Assembly: GCA_012516115.1 (NCBI GenBank) | Contig: JAAYXC010000442.1 | Coordinates: forward strand, 1-9,941 | DNA length: 9,941 bases | From: Bacillota bacterium | GTDB lineage: Bacteria > Bacillota > UBA4882 > JAAYXC01 | Direction: 5' to 3' | Shown: positions 9,001 to 9,941 of the stretch, in pieces | Numbering within the stretch: position 1 is the first letter of the stretch | Layout of the letters: every line of letters begins with the position of its first letter | Position numbers and translations under genes: made by a program | The notes under the pieces: model-generated | Database searches by the model: none | Seen by the model: the letters and a program-made list of their open reading frames with translations, nothing else | What the model was told of the DNA's origin: nothing

Positions 9001-9940
9001 CTTGGGGCCAAAGAGTGTCGATACCTATGCCGATTACACGTTTGAAGAGGATGTGAGTGATCTTCCCGAGGGTATTCACACCGTGGAGTTCAAGCTCGCG
9101 ATGACCGGGGACCAAGACGACCTTTATGGGAATAACCTTACCGCCTCGAGCACCATTCGCGAGGTCTACCTGATAGAAGGGGAGACGCCGCCGTTTAGTT
9201 GGACGCGCCGGGAAGTCCGGACGGCGAAACCCATCAAGGAGATCATTCTCCAGACCAACGCCCACACCCTTGGCTCACAGGTCTTCCTTTCCACCGACGG
9301 CGGGGCGAGCTGGCGGTCTATCAGTTCCTCCGAGCTCGACCGTCCTCTGCCCGTAGAGGGCAATCCCCACCGGGTGATGCTCCGCATCGATAACATCCCG
9401 CGTTTTCCGGCCGGGGAGTACATTTACCATCTCCAGGCCGTCCCGGCGGAGGAGCCGCCTCCTTTACCCGCGGGTTCCAACGTGGTCACCTTCACCTACG
9501 AGTACGATGCCTGTGGGAACAGGGTGCTCACGACGGCGAACGGCATTCCGGAGACCTACGAGTACTATCCGCAGTCAGACCGTCTCTACCGGAAAGGCGA
9601 TACCATTTTCCGCTATGACCCCAATGGGAATCTCATCCTGAAAGAGACCCCTGAGGCCGTCTGGCGGTATGAATACGATTATGCCAACCGGCTTATTGCC
9701 GTTTACCGGGCGAACCGCGAGGGAGGGGAACTGGGGCCGGAGGTAGAAGTCAAGAAATATACCTATGATTTCTCCGGGCTGCGGCTCTCGGCCACCTCAA
9801 GCGGTATTACCACCGAATACCTGTACCTTGGCAACGATATCATCTGGGAGAACCGGGAAGGGGAGGTCAAAAACTACGTCTGGGCCTTAGGGAAACATCT
9901 TGCCCGGGTGGATGGAACGATCGGCGATCCTGCCGCGCAG
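2..9940 (+). CDS. Giant RHS/YD-repeat surface protein with multi-domain adhesin N-terminus (partial at both ends)
   Basis: Frame 2 is open for all 3313 codons, with neither a start nor a stop in the window. The second half carries dozens of YD units of the form Y-x-Y-D-x-x-G-(N/R), often with D-(P/A)-x-G turns, which is diagnostic of RHS proteins. A typical RHS shell entry (V-D-L-V-L-P-G-R then R-T-Y-D-S, residues 1212-1231) precedes them. The N-terminal 1170 residues are discoidin-like, Ig-like, FnIII-like and ZU5-like modules, as in secreted or cell-surface proteins. Cysteines are sparse (about a dozen), consistent with export, but the signal peptide would lie upstream. Characterised RHS proteins form a hollow beta-shell enclosing a C-terminal cargo, often a toxin. 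The cargo here is out of view, so toxin, adhesin or structural roles all remain possible. Family identity is secure; function is not. Confidence 0.96.
14..355 (+). other. Discoidin (F5/8 type C)-like domain 1
   Basis: Residues 5-118. It opens with the D-x-D-x-x-T-x-W pattern typical of the first strand of F5/8C domains (D9, D11, T14, W16). Alternating hydrophobic strands follow, and it closes with L-R-L-R-L (residues 91-95) and A-E-V-S-L (106-110), the usual last strands of the jelly roll. Such domains bind glycans, lipids or proteins outside the cell. It is nearly complete at the left edge. The assignment rests on motif and strand pattern read by eye; another galactose-binding-like family is possible. 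Confidence 0.6.
395..790 (+). other. Discoidin (F5/8 type C)-like domain 2
   Basis: Residues 132-263. This is the clearest of the N-terminal carbohydrate-binding-like domains. It has A-D-G-N-T-x-T-T-W (A143 to W151), then V-L-F-D-L-G (178-183), W-R-R-F-V-L (227-232), A-R-R-L-R-L-V-V (237-244), and the closing I-G-E-L-V-L-Y-G (254-261). The order and spacing match F5/8C domains, in which the D-G-N-x-x-T-x-W segment sits near the ligand face and the final I-x-E-L-x-L-x-G strand closes the sandwich. The ligand cannot be read from the sequence. Confidence 0.7.
830..1099 (+). other. Unassigned beta-sandwich domain
   Basis: Residues 277-366 form alternating hydrophobic strands with V-V-E-L-N-G (312-317), V-P-K-E-V-L (337-342) and G-T-N-F-L-R-L (345-351). 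The N-G turn and the G-x-N-x-L-x-L strand recall galactose-binding-like or accessory jelly-roll modules that sit between discoidin domains. I do not recognise a specific family. It looks structural, with no catalytic motif. Confidence 0.4.
1136..1411 (+). other. Degenerate discoidin-like domain 3
   Basis: Residues 379-470. It begins L-F-D-G-L-L-L-T-P-A-T, resembling the D-G-x-x-x-T opening of the preceding discoidin-like domains but without the Trp. It continues with E-V-L-V-F-A (406-411), I-E-V-Y-A-G (418-423), W-M-P-L (427-430) and R-A-L-K-I-L-N-P (449-456). The strand order fits a third, weaker F5/8C copy. The missing Trp and shorter loops make it uncertain. Confidence 0.4.
1424..2461 (+). 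repeat. Four tandem Ig-like repeats, glucodextranase-B type
   Basis: Residues 475-820 hold four diverged copies of an 80-90 residue beta-sandwich, at about 475-560, 577-650, 655-733 and 737-820. Shared landmarks are a P-E-(D/G)-G opening, a (V/I)-N-G strand turn (N512, N599, N687, N773), a G-F-(F/S/R) strand, then L-x-E-G-x-N (E617-N620, E708-N711, E792-N795) leading into I-x-A-x-A. The last copy ends A-R-D-L-A-G-N (801-807). This pattern is common in extracellular bacterial stalks, including the glucodextranase B domain. The likely role is a rigid spacer holding the discoidin head away from the shell. The copies have diverged well beyond recent duplication at the DNA level. Confidence 0.7.
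2462..2728 (+). other. Bacterial Ig-like domain
   Basis: Residues 821-909. It follows the T-V-D-L-T-P-P linker and has T-N-D-N-R-P-E-I-A-F (834-843), S-G-I-A-A-Y-Y-L-R-L-D-G (850-861), S-P-Y-R-F (870-874), L-A-D-G-E-H-V-V-E-V-K-A-V-D-R-A-G (878-894) and F-I-V-D-T-V-P-P (904-911). This is the usual signature of bacterial extracellular Ig-like domains that measure out stalks. The G-x-H-x-V-x-V-x-A-x-D-x-A-G strand is particularly typical. Confidence 0.75.
2732..3043 (+). other. Fibronectin type III-like domain with proline-rich loop
   Basis: Residues 911-1014. D-T-V-P-P-D-P-P-A leads into I-K-V-V-W (926-930), then R-G-Y-L-L-E-R (954-960), and A-Y-R-V-A-A-V-D-L-A-G-N (991-1002), the Y-x-Y-x-V-x-A-x-D-x-x-G-N close of bacterial FnIII domains. 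Between strands B and C lies a Pro/Glu-rich loop at residues 935-952 that is longer than usual. It is a structural spacer and marks the end of the Ig/FnIII stalk. Confidence 0.7.
3047..3505 (+). other. ZU5-like domain preceding the RHS shell
   Basis: Residues 1016-1168. It starts with A-V-V-E-Y-G-G-L-V-M-A-V-P-V-N-T-L-P (about 1026-1043), matching the G-G-x-V-x-x-x-x-P-x-x-x-L opening of ZU5 domains. It continues with L-S-V-Y-W-F-D (1131-1137), W-F-E-V-P-S-I-V-D (1142-1150), and ends F-F-T-N-H-F-S-L-F-S-V (1158-1168). In eukaryotic ZU5/UPA and FIIND proteins the terminal H-F-S or S-F-S is the self-cleavage site. The domain sits exactly between the adhesive stalk and the RHS entry. The family call is by eye; the alternative is an unrelated beta-sandwich with a similar ending. 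Confidence 0.5.
3485..3493 (+). other. His-Phe-Ser tripeptide, candidate self-cleavage site
   Basis: H1162-F1163-S1164 lies at the end of the ZU5-like domain, within N-H-F-S-L-F. In PIDD, UNC5CL and Nup98 the peptide bond after Phe in H-F-S is cut by attack of the Ser hydroxyl. I saw no other H-F-S in the 3313 residues. Whether cleavage happens here is inference. Confidence 0.35.
3557..4021 (+). other. RHS shell entry domain (DUF6531/SpvB-like start)
   Basis: Residues 1186-1340. The segment reads G-P-V-N-V-S, M-G-T-M-S-T, V-D-L-V-L-P-G-R-D-G-Y-D-L-V-I-A-R-T-Y-D-S (1212-1231), the standard start of RHS and SpvB/TcB shells: a dL-x-l-P-G-r-x-G strand followed by R-x-Y-x-S. A later G-Q-G-W-R-L (1306-1311) is the conserved G-x-G-W strand. 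Between them, residues about 1240-1302 form a mostly helical-looking insertion (K-Y-E-D-F-E-A-L-W-K-A-A and the following stretch) that is longer than the loop usually found there. Confidence 0.8.
4304..5668 (+). other. Proximal, irregular part of the RHS shell with insertions
   Basis: Residues 1435-1889. Scattered YD-like strands (A-Y-D-G at 1440-1443, A-Y-D-K at 1460-1463, T-E-Y-E-Y-E at 1508-1513, L-T-Y-D at 1712-1715, L-Y-A-H-D-D-Y-G-N at 1775-1783, F-Y-D-Y-N at 1871-1875) are separated by long non-repeat segments. The largest, about 1516-1710, contains a short hydrophobic run near 1525-1536 and a basic patch S-K-R-K-K-R-Y-R-W (1668-1676). A proline-rich segment follows at 1817-1842. It is probably shell wall with outward loops; the start of an RHS shell is commonly less regular than its middle. 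Confidence 0.65.
5450..5527 (+). other. Proline-rich linker within the RHS shell
   Basis: Residues 1817-1842 contain 12 prolines in 26 residues, including a run of four (1823-1826). No YD strand is present. It most likely forms an extended surface loop between shell strands. It separates the irregular first part of the shell from the dense YD array. Confidence 0.6.
5669..8308 (+). repeat. Dense YD-repeat array (RHS shell wall)
   Basis: Residues 1890-2769 hold roughly thirty YD units, for example Y-R-Y-D-A-L-G-R (1968-1975), Y-D-Y-D-T-R-G-Y (2032-2039), Y-E-Y-D-L-A-G-N (2216-2223), T-Y-D-A-V-G-N-R (2319-2326), A-Y-D-A-A-G-N-L (2469-2476), G-Y-D-R-A-G-N-L (2511-2518) and R-Y-D-G-V-G-N-L (2645-2652). 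The connecting turns are D-P-N-G, D-A-R-G or R-P-D-G. Spacing is usually 20-25 residues. In solved RHS and Tc toxin structures these strands coil into a hollow shell. The DNA copies are diverged, with only short exact matches such as a 15-base GCCGGGAACCTCACC at 7418 and 7544. Confidence 0.95.
7283..7603 (+). repeat. Six YD units in exact 21-residue register
   Basis: The second Tyr of successive units falls at residues 2428, 2449, 2470, 2491, 2512 and 2533, five consecutive spacings of exactly 21 residues (63 bases). Neighbouring units are spaced 20 to 25. One unit has Asn in place of Asp (Y2491-N2492). This is the most regular part of the shell. Confidence 0.9.
8309..9481 (+). other. About 390-residue beta-rich insertion between two YD repeats
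   Basis: Residues 2770-3160 interrupt the YD array: the last unit before is Y-G-Y-D-A-L-D-Q-L (2755-2763), and the next is T-Y-E-Y-D-A-C-G-N-R (3166-3175). No YD unit occurs between them. Three modules can be seen. About 2786-2897 is an Ig-like sandwich opening S-P-G-E-S-I-T-V-T-L-N-W. A glycine-rich linker follows (2899-2920). About 2926-3058 looks like a lectin or carbohydrate-binding jelly roll (L-R-F-H-V-D-V, L-L-F-W-D-Y-Y, L-Y-V-Y-L-D-G, E-G-I-H-T-V-E-F-K-L). About 3075-3149 is a small beta-module with an Asp-box. The reading frame is kept throughout, so this is a domain insertion and not gene damage. Family names for the modules are not secure. Confidence 0.75.
9290..9313 (+). other. 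Asp-box motif
   Basis: S3097-T-D-G-G-A-S-W3104 fits S-x-D-x-G-x-x-W, the Asp-box beta-hairpin found in sialidases, BNR proteins and several extracellular beta-sandwiches. It is a single copy, so it is a structural hairpin and does not indicate a sialidase propeller. Confidence 0.6.
9482..9940 (+). repeat. Resumed YD repeats leading to the RHS core (cut by window end)
   Basis: Residues 3161-3313 contain F-T-Y-E-Y-D-A-C-G-N-R, F-R-Y-D-P-N-G-N-L (3203-3211), Y-E-Y-D-Y-A-N-R-L (3223-3231), Y-T-Y-D-F-S-G-L-R (3253-3261), then T-E-Y-L-Y-L-G-N-D-I (3271-3280) and N-Y-V-W-A-L-G-K-H-L-A-R (3291-3302). That last pair is the usual lead-in to the conserved RHS core motif (Y-x-x-D-x-L-G-S) and to the C-terminal cargo. 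The window ends before either appears. Confidence 0.9.
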
Positions 9941-9941
9941 G

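Noticed and set aside
8461..9045. 194-codon open frame on the + strand in frame 1
   Set aside because: It lies inside the frame-2 insertion domains; its Arg/Gly/Pro-rich low-complexity product with no fold signature marks it as a shadow.
9290..9313. Sialidase activity suggested by the Asp-box
   Set aside because: There is only one Asp-box and no sialidase catalytic pattern (F/Y-R-I-P, Arg triad, Tyr/Glu nucleophile) around it; single Asp-boxes occur in many beta-modules.

Overview
The whole window lies inside one very large protein-coding gene on the + strand. I translated frame 2 codon by codon from base 2 to base 9940: 3313 consecutive sense codons with no stop, so both the start and the end of the gene lie outside the window. 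The protein is a giant RHS/YD-repeat protein with a long adhesin-like N-terminal part. There is no intergenic DNA, RNA gene, promoter, terminator, insertion sequence or CRISPR array here.

Layout by residue of the visible part: 5-118 and 132-263, two discoidin (F5/8 type C)-like domains; 277-366, an unassigned beta-sandwich; 379-470, a degenerate third discoidin-like domain; 475-820, four Ig-like repeats of the glucodextranase-B type; 821-909, another bacterial Ig-like domain; 911-1014, a fibronectin-III-like domain with a proline-rich loop; 1016-1168, a ZU5-like domain ending in His-Phe-Ser, the tripeptide at which eukaryotic ZU5-family proteins self-cleave; 1186-1515, entry to the RHS shell; 1516-1890, irregular shell with non-repeat insertions; 1890-2769, dense YD repeats; 2770-3160, a ~390-residue insertion of beta-rich modules between two YD repeats; 3161-3313, resumed YD repeats. 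The window stops just before the place where the conserved RHS core and the variable C-terminal domain are expected.

By analogy with characterised RHS proteins, the N-terminal modules would bind a surface or glycan, the YD shell would form a hollow beta-cocoon, and the unseen C-terminus would be the cargo, often a toxin followed by an immunity gene. No toxin or immunity gene is visible here, so a toxin role is inference only.

Organism: the DNA is GC-rich (several hand-counted lines are near 65%), with many CGG and CTC codons and few TTA, CTA, TCA and ATA codons. The protein is rich in Glu, Arg, Val, Tyr and Pro and poor in Cys and Gln. This suits a GC-rich, possibly thermophilic Gram-positive bacterium such as a Moorella/Ammonifex-like clostridium, but that assignment is a guess from composition.
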